Below are positions 11,173 through 23,304 of a stretch of DNA of 64,000 bases, one piece after another. The translations under genes were made by a program, and so were the position numbers. A model generated the notes under the pieces. The model was not told the DNA's origin and did no database searches. It saw only the letters and a program-made list of their open reading frames with translations. Source of the stretch: Mixophyes australis (Eukaryota > Chordata > Amphibia > Anura > Limnodynastidae). Each line of letters begins with the position of its first letter. Position 1 is the first letter of the stretch. Location: positions 37,857,835 to 37,921,834 of the forward strand of contig JAVHZZ010000003.1 of NCBI GenBank assembly GCA_036250195.1, read 5' to 3'.

Positions 11173-13660
11173 GTAAGTAGTCTCCCCCCCCCCCCCCCCC
11201 CCCTCTCCCTGTCATGTTTATTAGGAAAGACGCATGAACTATTGTATGTAATCTATACTGGAACCGAAAATAGTAGGGAGTTGTCTTTCATATCGGGCAT
11301 TTAAATACAGCTTAAATGGTAACTCCACTACCCAAAACTGGAAATGTTAATTAATAATCCCTGTGTTACCTCTGCTGATAGACAAACAATGGGGCACCAG
11401 CTTGGTCCCTGGACCTCTGCGCCCCCATGTCTGTGCTGTGTTCAGGGTTTTCGGGGATAGTCTACTCACTCCTACTGAGGAAGCCATGTGTTCCCTATAG
11501 CGGAGCATGCTGTCCATTGACTATACACCTCTGTTAGACCGGGGCAGACATTGAGTTACCTCCCGAAAAAGGGGTATCTCTGCAGAAGTCATTAGTATTT
11601 GTTACTTATCAAATTGCATTGTAAAATGAAAATTAGTATTTAAAAAACCTTGCCCACATCTGGATGGCTTTAATTTATTGCCTTGTATGTGGCCTCGTGT
11701 AGCTTCTGGTAAGTTCATTGCTATATCTCTTTGGGTCCCTTATGTGCGTTTAGTCTATATTTATTTAACCAGCAGGGTTTGGTTTAGTTTCCCTGCATGT
11801 GACGCGGCTGTACTGCTCTCTCCTCAGTGGGATACAAGTGTATTCCAGTCTCCCTTCATCTTAGTTACCTCTCTGCCTTGTGTGTGTTGCACACAGTGTA
11901 AGGGACACTGGATCAGGTGATAAACTGATTTATTTTTAATTTATTATGTGGAATGGTCAGGGTGGGACTGATCTTCCAACGACCTGTTATGTCACTTTCA
12001 TTAGAAAACAAAGCTCTATTACCGTGCACAAAAGAAAATTTAGAATGACTGGCTACAGTCAGGGAAAAAAAACATGTGCCCTTGTCACACGGTGTCAAAG
12101 CAAGCTCGTTAAGCAGCACTACACGGGAAAAATATAAACGTTCTGTTACAATGTAAGTGATACTTAATGGCATTACTACTTTTTAGCAAGTAGAAGCAGC
12201 CATTTTGTTAGACGTAATACTCGTGAGCGTTGGTTTAGCTATCAACCTAATATTGGCATCAATGAGGAACAATCCAGAGGAAGCTGCTTTGTGGCTGAAC
12301 CAATATTTGATTGCGGCCCTATAAATTAGGAACGGTGATATTACTAATATTGTGTATGTAGGTTGGGAAATGACAGCTGGGAAACGGATTAAAATAGGTT
12401 CACAAATGAAAAGGCAGCAATAAGTTCTGGAAGAGCGATTTTATTCTATGGTGCAGACCCCGCCTCTCATTTGCATACAGTGCCAGCGGCAAGGAAGCAT
12501 TTATGATGGGGACACAGTTTAGCTGTGTCTAGTACATCACAATTTAGTCCACTCTTAAGATATCGTCTCATACAGATTAACTATAGGTTTATTGTGCGTA
12601 TATAGATCTCTGTGTATGTGATTTTAACACTCGGACACAATGGAATAAGGAGGATGTTTCACGTGTGTGTTTGGGCAGTCTGTGTATCCTGAGAACTGTT
12701 GGGACTTAGACACTTGGTGCTCATGAGACAGCTATTGGCCATTTGGTAAACGCTCAAAGCTTTGCGTTATCGGATGCCCCAGTTTCAGGAAAGCTTTAGA
12801 AGACGTCTCCTTGGAAATAGCTGCTCAAACATCCTGAAAGATGGAGGGGAGGGAGGCTGGTGCCGCACGGAAAGGTTATGGCGGGGAACCGGTCTGGTTC
12901 AGCAGCTGGTTAATCAAATCCGCAACCTCTGCTGAATCCTTAGTCAAACATCCTCTTAAAATATCAAGTATCAGGAGCCTGATTCCAGGCTCTCAATAAT
13001 TACTGCTGTCCTATGAAGAGAATCTCATATTTGTATATCGCACATGCTGGTGTTTAGGAGATGTAAGACCCAGCAGGTGCGTATTTACTGCAGAGTTTCC
13101 TGAGCAATAGCTAGCCTGAAATCTAAAAGGTGTGTTAAAGATGTGTATTTATAACCGATTTATATTGAATACAGTTGAGGTTATAAAAGCTGAAATACTA
13201 GTGTGAAAAGAACTGTTAACTTGCTGGGCATTACGGTCATTATTTATAAGGCGCAGATCACTAGACACAAGGGAAGATAATCTGGTCACTAGGAACCGGT
13301 GCCCCATAAATTTTATAACCGATTCCCCAAATGTCCGTCAGGAGCCCCAAATAGAGGTGGCTCACACTATAATGCATAGACTATTTGATATTTTGGGATC
13401 CCAAATGCAATTTCTGACCCACAAGGAGAGCCCCGCTAGTGTAGGGAACAAGTGCTCTTTAAATAGAACCAGTTACAGCAAAGTTACTTTGTTCTAGGTC
13501 TGTGGCAAGTGCAGAAGTTGCGTTTTATTAAAACGCATTTAAAGGGATTTTTTTACATTACACGTATTTCATGATCTGTTAAACTTACACAGTGGGAGCA
13601 ATATACTTCTGTGTGTGTCATTGTTCCTCCTGTTTAATGTACACCACATTCCCCCGACAG
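11173..13660 (+). other. ATAD2B intron sequence, nothing recognised
   Basis: A 2.5-kb intron beginning with a C homopolymer at about 11184-11206. No exon with good splice sites and ATAD2B-like sequence was found inside it, and phases on both sides agree without one. No repeat boundary could be supported. Confidence 0.5.
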
Positions 13661-13755
13661 ATGAATCGGATGACGTAGTACCGCTTAAGGATCACTATTT
13701 GGAAGAAAAGCTGGAACCTGAGCCACCATTGATCGTCGACCACAGCAGACTTGGG
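13661..13755 (+). CDS. ATAD2B: ATAD2B exon: linker into the C-terminal helical domain
   Basis: This 95-nt exon lies between acceptor CCCCCGACAG and donor CTTGGG/GTATGG. It encodes DESDDVVPLKDHYLEEKLEP then EPPLIVDHSRLG. The PPLIVDH.RL motif is the conserved start of the C-terminal helical region of ATAD2/ATAD2B proteins. Phase is 1 to 0, which fits both neighbours. The donor could be read a base or two differently, but only this choice gives the expected continuation into KLLD. Confidence 0.9.
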
Positions 13756-14258
13756 GTATGGTATGGTGCCATTTTTATAGAACCAGTCCAGTTGGCTACT
13801 TACTGGTGCAATAGATGAAAATGGACCACGCATTTTGAGTTCAGTCTCCATAGAGTACCGTACTCCCCAGGAGTTTCTATTAGACCCAATTGTATATTTT
13901 GTGAGAAATTACATGTAAACGCAAATCAGCCAAATGTACGGGGGCCTGTAGGAGAACGGAGAATACTACTTGCTGTATATTTACTCCTTCGCTCTCCAAG
14001 CCACCTCCTCGCACTAGCCACCAGTGGATCTTTCAGTTCAATTTACATATAAGACCTCCTATTTAGGTCATATTGGTTGAACAATTCTCTTTTTTTAATG
14101 CAGATGTTTTACTGTTCTATGATCTATTGTGGTGGATCCATGTCTTGTCTATCACAGGGGTGTCCAGGCTCCGTATAACCTGCCCTCTTATGGTCTCATA
14201 TAGACAGCCTTATAGCTTCTCTGTCCTTGGTCATGTTTATCTATCTTTTCTCTCTTAG
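13756..14258 (+). other. ATAD2B intron, nothing recognised
   Basis: A short intron of about 500 nt between two well-supported exons. It starts GTATGG and ends TCTCTTAG. Confidence 0.7.
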
Positions 14259-14388
14259 AAACTGCTGGATACGTTGGTGGAGAAAAGTGACCATTTGACA
14301 GTGGACGAGCTAGAAAGGTGGTACTCTGTTCTCAGCCAGTCTATCTACATCCACAGGATGGATTATAACAAGACACATCTAGTGGAGG
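14259..14388 (+). CDS. ATAD2B: ATAD2B exon: C-terminal helical domain, with a +1 frame break
   Basis: This exon starts after TCTCTTAG and ends at GTGGAG/GTGAGT. The first part reads KLLDTLVEKSDHLTVDELER then WYSVLSQ in frame. From about 14340 the matching sequence SIYIHRMDYNKTHLVE continues in the +1 frame. Length is 130 nt, whereas the flanking phases (0 and 0) require a multiple of three, so there is one extra base, most simply one T of the TT at 14340-14341. Read as given, translation would reach TAA at 14367-14369 and lose the last 24 or so residues. All other exons are intact, so an assembly or sequencing error is quite possible. Confidence 0.88.
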
Positions 14389-15754
14389 TGAGTGACTAGT
14401 AAGGACAATCCTCAGCGTTCTGCAGAGCACAGTTAATATGTGGTAGGGGAAGATCTGCTGATAGACCAGATGGCATTAGTACGTTCTCAAATCGTGTCCC
14501 ATCTCCCTTTTATCATCCTAGTCATTAGATAGACAGACAGTAGAAGTCACATAGGGCCTGGTTTATTAAGGAACACAAAATAAACATAATTGGTCCTTTG
14601 AAGAATGCGGACAATTTAAACACCCGTATTCAGCTACAAGCGGATCGGAAGAAACGTCTCCTGCTGAATACGGGAGTAAGTTCACTCTTGACTCTACGTC
14701 ACTTGCCGTATTTAGAGACACAACACCGTGCATGATACGCACAATGCGTATGTGCATTATAAACTCCCAGCTGAACACACAAGGGCAAAATATTGTTCAT
14801 TTATTGTCACCTGTTAATAGATACAAATGTATTTAAAATCAATGTTTCATAACGCTCAGTGTAACACATATCATGATCAAGCATCAAAAATCATGTATAA
14901 CTAGTCATACAGATACCAAATAATTGCATGTATCCTGTCTCAAAATAACCAGTGTCCATATATATTTATGTCCTAAGGCAATATGATGGTGTCCAGTTGG
15001 TATAGATGGTAAGCTTCCCAAATCACATAGGACAGTCCCAATTTGTTTTTATTTGTTATTAGACAGGAGCATGCTAAGGGTACAGAAAAAGGTCAAGTAA
15101 GGAATCTGGGGGGGGGGGAAATGTAATGAAGGTACATGGCAAACGTTGACATATCAAGGGGTACGTAAAATAATATTTCAATAGTGACAGACTTGGAGAG
15201 AAAGGTACAAGCAGTATATTATGTACTGGATAAGGGGGTTTTTGATATCTTTATAAACAGATTTGTAGCCATGTAGAAGCCATAGTTATTTTACGCCTTA
15301 GTGATTGCCGTTTTTCTCCTTGATGTTTTGTGTGTGGATATGTTTCTGCAGCTGTACCTCAGTCTTTTGAGACGAGAACTTGACCCAGAACAAATATTTC
15401 ATTGTAACCCCTCGCCCCACCCTATAACACGACCACTCTTTGTGCCATTTCCTGCCAGATATCAGAGCACTGTAATTAACAATTCTCCTGCTGGGTAATT
15501 TATTGACCAGTCTGAGCGTGGTTGGACATCACAAATGATGGGGGTAACAGTTAGGAGACCCCACAGACTAGGTGGGGGAGGGGGTATTAAACAGCAATAT
15601 TTGTTCTGGATGGAATTTGTCTCTACACTGTGATGTCCTTGGAAGAATGATTAATACATAAATGTGTAGCTTGTGCTTATATATGATCAAACTATAGAAT
15701 GTCCGTTACTGGGGTTAAACCACCTCTTTTCTGTCTCGCATGTCAATTTTGCAG
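14389..15754 (+). other. Last ATAD2B intron, no repeat resolved
   Basis: The intron starts GTGAGT and ends TTTTGCAG. Part of it (about 14550-14780, GGCCTGGTTTATTAAGG...) resembles the edge of a frog interspersed repeat, but its borders could not be set. Confidence 0.5.
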
Positions 15755-15796
15755 GAGATGGAAAGAACAGTTCATAAGTTTCAAACATTCCTGTGA
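15755..15796 (+). CDS. ATAD2B: ATAD2B last coding exon and stop codon
   Basis: Acceptor CAATTTTGCAG is followed by 14 codons reading EMERTVHKFQTFL after one Glu, ending in TGA at 15794-15796. The EMERTVH.F.TFL terminus is the characteristic C-terminal end of vertebrate ATAD2B as I recall it and differs from that of ATAD2, so this exon decides the paralogue. The exon continues into the 3' UTR. Confidence 0.9.
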   Translation, partial: EMERTVHKFQTFL

Positions 15797-16998
15797 AAGT
15801 TGCCAAATCAGCAACGTTACTGTGGGACTCCGGGTGGGAGCGCAGCCCCTCTGAGCTCTTTATTTATTTCTAGTAGCACCAAGTCTGCTCTGAGCCTGGC
15901 TCCCCAGCGTTCAACCTATAAACCATCTGCTGTTCAAATGAGATTGGTGCTATTGTCTCAGGTACCTGATGCCAACCAGCCTACTAGAACCAAACAGAAC
16001 TTCACATCACGGTGGACAAAACCCAACATCACAGCTTGAAAATGATTTGCGGTGCTAATGGCGGGTGGACCGAACCTCCACCCATTGTCTGTCTAGTTTC
16101 TTTCTGATGCCAGAGAGCCATCCGCACCCACGGCCGCCCTCTTCCGGTCAGATTCATGCGATGGAACTGAAAAAAACCTAGATCCTTCTAATGCCAGGCG
16201 CTTGTATTTATTAATTTTCGTGGTGGGGGGGGGGGGGCCTGTCTTGTTTTGTCTTATCGCTCCCTACACCATCTTCTTTTCACGTGTCTGGCATGAATTT
16301 TGTTTTGCAAAACAGTGTGGGAACCGGTCAGTGGCAGCTTATCATAAACCTTAACTCAAAGCTTGCCCCTCTCTGTGCCTTTTAACACTATATTAGAGTA
16401 TTCAAATGATTTGGGTGTGTTTCAGTTTGGGGGAAAAAGACAATCCAAAAAAAAAAAAGCTAAATCAGATTTGTTGGTTTTGCTTTTAAGACTTTTTTTA
16501 AGTTTCCTCCTCATTCACCTTCAAGAGAGCAAGATTGATTGGTGCCTCAACGTCGTCTGATTCGTATATTTCTCAGTGTGCTGCAGCCCGGTTAGTATTT
16601 CTTATGGTGCTGGGTACCCGGAAGTGTTAAGTTCTCACTGAAATCTGCCTACATCATCAGTGGTCTTGTATATCCCCCCCCCCCCCTCCCCCCCGAGACA
16701 TAAAAACATCTATTTAATTTAAAATAAAAATGTCACCTGTGTACGTATTCAGCGTTGCCCGTTTCACCGAGAAATGATTTAGACAGATCTATGCATCAAT
16801 GAATTTAAGAGCTGTCCGACCATCCCTTCCCCCGCCGTTTAGTGTACAAACCCCATTAAGCAGCGCTAGCTCAGTCTGTTTGTACATTGCACAGACCTGA
16901 CCTGTAACGCCCTCCTTAGTCCACCCTTTTTTAGTCCGTTGGCACATGTGTTTTGTGAAGGTGCTAAATATTTTACTGTTTTCTGGGATCTGTGATTT

Positions 16999-17004
16999 AA
17001 TAAA
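16999..17004 (+). terminator. Candidate proximal polyadenylation signal of ATAD2B
   Basis: A canonical AATAAA lies about 1.2 kb after the stop codon. T/GT-rich sequence (GGGTTTGTTTTTTTTATC) follows within 10-40 nt, the arrangement expected of a cleavage/polyadenylation site. Confidence 0.55.
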
Positions 17005-18575
17005 GATACGAAGGGTTTGTTTTTTTTATCTTTTTGTTTTTGTTTTTTTTTTAAATGCTACTTGACTAGAAATATCGAATGACTTTCAGGAAGGAAAAAT
17101 GAGAACCATTTTTGGCTTTAAAACAATGAATATTTCTAATTTCTGTTGTGCAGTGAAGGCTCTTAACGCGGCAGATTCGTATGCCCATACGATCCACATC
17201 CCAAACAAAACCTTTTTTAATGGTGGCATTTGTTATAATTTACAGTCCAGTATTGAACCAGTGCGAACAAGTTACTATAATGCAGTTTTGTATTCTTTTT
17301 GTGTATTTGTGTTTTGTTGCATGCCGATAGCCCAGAAAGGACGTATGACATAACAGTTGTGTGTAACTCCTATGGTCGTTCTGCCCACAGGGATTGTGTC
17401 CTTCCACATCTTAGAAATTCGTATTTCACAGTCGGATATGTTGCCCTTCCAGCTAGTAAATAACCAGACTGATCGCATGTAATCCATCACCATTTGGTGT
17501 CCATCGTAGACTTTTCTTCTGTGCGTGGTCCGTTGGAGTAGTAGATCATTGCCCACATATTAGCATTTGAACATGTATGTTCGGTTTTTATATTTCCCCA
17601 AGGCCTTGCAGACTGTGCTCTTTCAGCGGTCGATGTACGACAAAGCATTCTGGGAGTTGTACGTGTTGTCTACACGCCACAGGGGAAACCTTCTAGTGAA
17701 ACGAGACTACCCGAGTTCACCAAAATGGCTGCCCCGACTGTAGGCAACATGTCGACTTTAAAGGCAGCACCACTTTAAACCACTCTAGTGGGTATTCATA
17801 ATCCATTTGTGATGCTGCCGGTACGTGGGAGATGGCGCTTCTGGTAAAAGCTGCATTTTTACCAATTTAGAAAGGACCCTAAGTGAAATGCAAAGTTGAA
17901 ACATGTAGCATATTTTATTTACTTATATGGAAGATTTATGTCGCTGACTTGTCTTGCTTTAGTTTCCTTTTAGCGAGCTGTACGGCTGCATGGTAATGGT
18001 AATGCCCAAACTGTAACGGGTTTGTCCTGAAATAAGCAGTACACGACTCTTATTCTATTCCCATTCATCTCTCCTAACGCTAGCCTGGCTCATGAGTCGA
18101 CAAATGGATTTGACCACTTTTTGCAATACAGAAAAAATGTTTGAATATAAGTGAAGACGGCCAACTTCTTTCATGAAGGGGTCTTTTGGAGACCTGTGTT
18201 TTATGATGTTTTGGGGGGTTTTTTTTCTTCCTTTGTGTAGATAAATATTCAATTTCTCTGCTCTCCGTGTTACAATAACTCAAGAGGTTCATCCTTTCTA
18301 TGGTCACTGTCTTTGTAGGACATAGAACTTTTTCGAAAAAAAAATTTTTTTTTCTTAATTCACTGCTGACCCTGACTCAGTGTAAGTTCAACAAGGTCGG
18401 CTTTAGTAATAAAATATATATTAAAAAAAAAAAAAAGTGTTTTTAACAAGTTGAAATGAAGTGAGCTGCTGCTGTTTCTATTATTGAGTAAGTTTGATGA
18501 CATAGAATGAATTCCTGTCAGATTGTGACATAAAATATGAGCACAGTTGGGCCAAGCTGGGCCAAATGTTTTATA

Positions 18576-18913
18576 AAGTGTACCTGTCGCCAACACAGAA
18601 CGGAGGCGGCTAGATGTTTTGGGCTGAGCCGATACTCGTGGATGCTGTAGGGTCATCGCTATCATTAGGTGAACTCAAATGCCCGCTTGGAGCGCTGACA
18701 TTTTGGGGGCCCCAAAAACCACTGAATGACTGACAGTGTTACACCTCTAATGCTCTTAATTTTCACAGAGCCCCATCACTGAGCGCTGGTCACCCCTGGA
18801 ATTTAAATTAAATGCAGACTTTCAATTCATGAGGAACCAGTGGAATCCTGGTGAATCGATTGGCTCTTGAGAATCCGCTCTGCCCACAATAAATGTACGT
18901 GACAGATACACTT
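18576..18913. mobile_element. MITE-like repeat in the distal ATAD2B 3' UTR
   Basis: AAGTGTACCTGTCGCCAACA at the left and AAGTGTATCTGTCACGTAC (reverse complement of the right end) form imperfect inverted termini. They are related to, but distinct from, the ACCTGTCACC ends at 8481-8692. No coding capacity. Confidence 0.5.
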
Positions 18914-20902
18914 CCATCCTTTAATAATCTCTCCACTGCCTATGTCTGAATTTTGTAGCTGCATATATAGTTTAATTTTTCTTATTGGCATTTCTTTGGG
19001 GTTTTTTTTGTTTTTTTTTGTTTTTTTTTTCGTGTTTGGAGTGGGTTTTGTTTAATTTTATTTCTGTGGTGGGTTACATATTGAAAGTTGGCAAATCTGT
19101 ATGTATATAAGAGGTTTATTTTGTATTATAGTTTACTTTTTATTGTACCTTCCCTTTTTTTTTCTCCCATTTTTTTTTTTTTTTTTTTTTTTTTATGGGA
19201 GGCTTCAGAATAAAAACAAAAAGGTTTAAATCCAAGGAGTTTACTTGCATCAAAAGTTGGCTGTGAACCGATTCCCTACTGCGTGTTTCTCTGTAAGCCA
19301 GTCTGAGATTCGCCATCCTAGGTAGCAGGGATAGATTCCTGACGTTCTAAAGAAATCAGAACAGCAGAAGTGTTTAGTCAACCGTAACGCTTCCAGGAGG
19401 CTAAAATCCATCGTGATTAGTTATTTTACAAAAGCGTTGTCACCCCCCCTGCCGGTAATGCGCAGTTAGTCTGTGCAGCCAGCAAGATTATCGAATCAAT
19501 GACCTCATCTCTCTCTCTCTCAAAGAAACCATGGGAATTGGGGTAAGATGGAAGAAGCACAACTTATTTCCTGAATCACAGTAGAGGGAGTCTGTTGCAA
19601 TACAGTGGAATCGCCGTTTTACTCAAACTATAACATTTCTATGCTGTACAGAATAAAATACTCATTTTGTTGGCAATATGTAGGTTTCCCGCATGAAAGA
19701 GTATTGGATTTAACAGTCGTTTGTCATGGGTTTAATCCTCTCACCTTTGTTTACATAGTCACTATATTATCATTTTTTTGAGATGACCACCAAAATATTT
19801 TCCCCAAAACTTTATGCAGTGAGCCAGCCTGTTAAAACTACACATCTCAACTCACCCTGCTTCATGCACAAGCCCGTAGCTCAATAGGACTTGGCAAAAC
19901 AGGGGTCTGCGTTGGTATTCAAGCATGAAAAGGAGGATTCGAGTGTTTAGCTTGGTTTAATACATTTGCTTAACTAACATCAAGGGGAAACCATGTTTTG
20001 GTGGATGTTCCCATTTAATTATATCCTTGCCTCTGGTGAGTGAGTGACTGGTAGCGTCATAAGTAATATCTGGCAATAGCTGCCGAATTTGGCGTGTCGT
20101 GGTGGGGATAGGCTACAGTACGACGACCACAGAAGCCTCGTCACTTCTAAACATTCTAGTAGTCCTATCGGTTATGGAGCAGCCGACAGACCTCTAAATT
20201 ACCCATGTTCGTGCCAAATCTGATGGGTAACCTACTTAATGTAAAACAAAAATATACATCTATAAACTATGGCCTCTGATAATGTGGGAACATATTTTCT
20301 TTTCATAGATTCATTTGCCGTTGACAAAATGATTTTGCGTTGTTTACGCATGTTTGTAAACCTATATACGGCCATCCTCCTTTTAATTCTTGGATTCCAG
20401 CTGTATTCTTTTAATATGGTTTATATTGGTACTTGGTTTTCTCATATGTCAGTGTTTTTTCAGGATGTTTGTGTGTCCTATGTAATTGTGTGCCCCTGTT
20501 TTTACTGTGTTTGTTTAACAGCCTCTCTGTTGGAATCTTGGACGCTTGGCTCAGGAGCTAAACATCATTGTATTGTGATCACACTATAAGCTTGAATTTG
20601 TTGGGGGGGGTTCCCTGTACATTTTTATTTTTTATCTTTTTGGGTTTTTTTGCTATATTTTTGTTATTATTCACGTGCATATAGTTCTCATTAACCATGG
20701 TATATCTTCTGGATTTTGTAGCTTTTACCCAAAACTGTGTGTTTAAACTTGATGCCCCTTTTTTTTCTGGGTTTTTTTCTTTCTGACTTTATTTTATATT
20801 AGTTTTGGAAGTAAGTTATTTAAAAATAAAATAAAAAGCATTTTTGAACCTAATGGATTTTAAAATACTGTAATTTGTAATATAACTGCTGTGATATACT
20901 TG

Positions 20903-20908
20903 AATAAA
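20903..20908 (+). terminator. Candidate distal polyadenylation signal of ATAD2B
   Basis: AATAAA lies in the T/A-rich end of the probable UTR, followed by GGGGAAAATGTGTC. Another AATAAA-like cluster lies at about 20825-20838. Assigned only as a candidate. Confidence 0.4.
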
Positions 20909-20930
20909 AATAAGATGGGGAAAATGTGTC

Positions 20931-22600
20931 AATTGGCTACTTATGAAAACTTGATGTGTAACTGTACCCACAGAAGGATATGGTTACGGACATTTATCAT
21001 GAAACTCCCAACACTATACTCAAACCAAGGAACCTTTCTTTTCATCTAATCTATTTCTTTAAAAACACACATGTTGATGCCTAGCTCGGTAATGAGTAGA
21101 CTAACCACTTATTACACATGCAGAGCTTTTTATATCCAATAGGACATCACCAGGAAAGAGTCACATCCATCACTATTAGAAACTGTTACTTTGTTCTCCT
21201 TTTAGAACCAGAAGGAACGTCTTTGATTTGAAGGTTCTCCAGCAGAATCTGCATCTTAACTTAAGCTGATAGTTTTACAAGGTTTGATGTGAGTTCTCTG
21301 TACAGCGCTCCAGACTTAGTGGTGTGATATAAATAAATGATGAAGAGGAATAGTATCCTTCACAGAAATAGACCACAACGATTTACAAAACATACAGCTA
21401 AACCTTCTCTGCCATCTTTATTTCAGCCTCCAAACAATTTATTACTGTTCATTTCCATCTCAATATAATTAAGTTTTAAAGAATTGCAAGTATAAACACT
21501 TGGTTTACTAGTTCATATTGATATGTTAAAACTGTATTTGGAATGACAGGCTCTGCAGGATAAGTCTTGTTACAGTGAGTGGTGACTATATGCTAGTCTA
21601 ATGTATATACCGTATATGTAAATACATACAGAAACACTGTGTTGTATTTGATACTGTTTCCGCATCTTACTGCAAAAGTAGAAAGTATAAACCATTTTTT
21701 ATTTTATTTTTTTTTAATTGAGAGCTTTACCCTTTTTATTATCTAGCAAATGATTTTTTCAAAGTCTCGGCTTAGTAACAGTTGTTGGTGTCGGGACTTT
21801 GAAATGCATCTACGTTGGCTGGAGGAAATCCTGTTTCAGGCCAGTGAATTGGATCTACCTTAAAGCACTGCGGGACACTGCAAATGCCACATTTTGAAGC
21901 TCTCTCTTTCCTTGCCATCCCTGGCTGTTCAAAGCTTTCAGGCCCTATGTTGCAGAGTCACCAAACCTCACAATAGCAGGAGCTTTGTGCAATATAAGTG
22001 TAATGATCTTTCCTGTCCTCCTAAAATACATTCAGCTCTGCCCCTTCCTATTGAGGTCATGCACAAATAGTGACGTGCATGCGTATTGCACAGGTCCTAA
22101 CGGCTGCCTGTTGCATGTGAGTAATAGGTTTCAGAACCTGCTATAAACAAGTGTTGTGTGTCACTTCTCCTTCTATAGTGCTGAACCAGAGTAGCAATGT
22201 TGCTCGTCATAACCCCTGGCTCCTCCCTGGATATAGTCATGTCTGGCTGAGATGCATGTGTAGTATGCAAGCCTTTGAGGCCTGTCTCGTTTACACCGTA
22301 GTGCTGTAAACATTATCCACACACCACATCTCTTCTGACTTCCAAAGAGGAGCATTGAGCTAGACCAGGGCAGTATCCCACTATGGCTCAGACTATGACT
22401 GGCACCAGTGTGAATAATATGCCAAAAAAATAACCGTGGTCTGGGGCATGTTTGTTGAGAATTTACATGGGGCCACTATTTAAAGTATGTAAAAATGCAT
22501 ACACTAGATTACACTCCTTGGGTTTGTGTAGATTGTGGGGTTCTGTGCAGGCTGATTATAATTTAAGGAGACTTTTTATTTTAAAAAAAAAAAATGCTTA
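20931..22600. other. Intergenic, mostly unannotated; includes a SINE tail
   Basis: About 1.7 kb downstream of ATAD2B. The only item recognised is a 5'-truncated SINE/L2-type tail at about 21283-21345 (GAGTTCTCTGTACAGCGCTC, then GATATAAATAAATGATGAAG). Confidence 0.5.
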
Positions 22601-22907
22601 AATCTGTTTTGGTTTTTTTTTTTTATTGAATTTTAGTACATATGAAAGAAAAACAGACAAAACAAACATTACAAAACCTGTGTCAGCTGTTTAACAGAGC
22701 TCTAAATTTACCCAGGCGAAAACAGTGCAGGTACAGGCATAGATATAAAATACCAGAATAGTGCAGAATGATATTGGGAGACAATGGAACAGGTTCAGTT
22801 TTCGAGGAAGCTGGTACATACCAACATATTTAAACACATAGGTATCCTACATAAAGCCATAGACTTTTTATTAAATTTTACCAGAAGTTGGCACCTCCTA
22901 TATAGTA
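22601..22907 (-). mobile_element. Probable 3' end of an L1-like retrotransposon
   Basis: On the minus strand this is sequence ending ...TACTAAAATTCAATAAA followed by an A tail (the T run at about 22612-22624). A polyadenylated AT-rich 3' end of this kind fits an L1-like LINE or a processed copy. The left flank also has an A run. No coding part remains, so the family is a guess. Confidence 0.35.
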
Positions 22908-23304
22908 CAAGTTAACCCGTGCATGATACTCATGCATTCTAGTCAAATCAAGCTACTTAAGGTGTTAAAAAGGTTCTTGTCATGCATTTGGGCCTAGCCC
23001 AGGCCTCCTCAGGGGAAGAGCGTTCCTTCCCGGCGCAAGCGGACTTTTTTAACGTGGTTTTGTCCACATGTCACCACCTCATCCTTCTTCTCCATCACCT
23101 CATCCTTCATCTTCATCGTCACATCCTTCATCAAGCTACTTAAGGTGTTAAAAACTCCCCACTGTCACCCCTGGCAACCACCAACCACTCCCAACTGTCA
23201 CTCAATAAATATGTAGGTCAGTGTATAACTCTGCCCAGCAAGTGGCGCTGCAGCTTGGTTTTTTGTTTTATTCCCCACACGCCACTAGGCATTTATATAG
23301 TAGA
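22908..23304 (-). mobile_element. Non-autonomous Helitron-like element
   Basis: Read on the minus strand, the element starts TCTACTATATAAATGCC directly after an A. It ends with a perfect 6-bp hairpin, GCATGA-GTA-TCATGC, then ACGGGTTAACTTG directly before a T. Helitrons start with TC, end with a hairpin plus CTRR and insert between A and T; here CTTG stands in for CTRR. Inside is a 23-bp direct repeat (22948 and 23133, both beginning CAAGCTACTTAAGG). There are no Rep/helicase sequences. Confidence 0.6.

Larger units (their letters stand above)
15797..20930 (+). other. ATAD2B: Probable long 3' UTR of ATAD2B
   Basis: No coding sequence follows the stop codon. The region is T-rich with many homopolymer runs, as is usual for long vertebrate 3' UTRs. 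Candidate AATAAA polyadenylation signals lie at 16999-17004, 19209-19214 and 20903-20908. The first would give a UTR of about 1.2 kb and the last about 5.1 kb. Which sites are used cannot be told from sequence. A MITE-like repeat at 18576-18913 lies inside the longer UTR forms. ORFs here (for example 20269-20589) look random. Confidence 0.6.
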
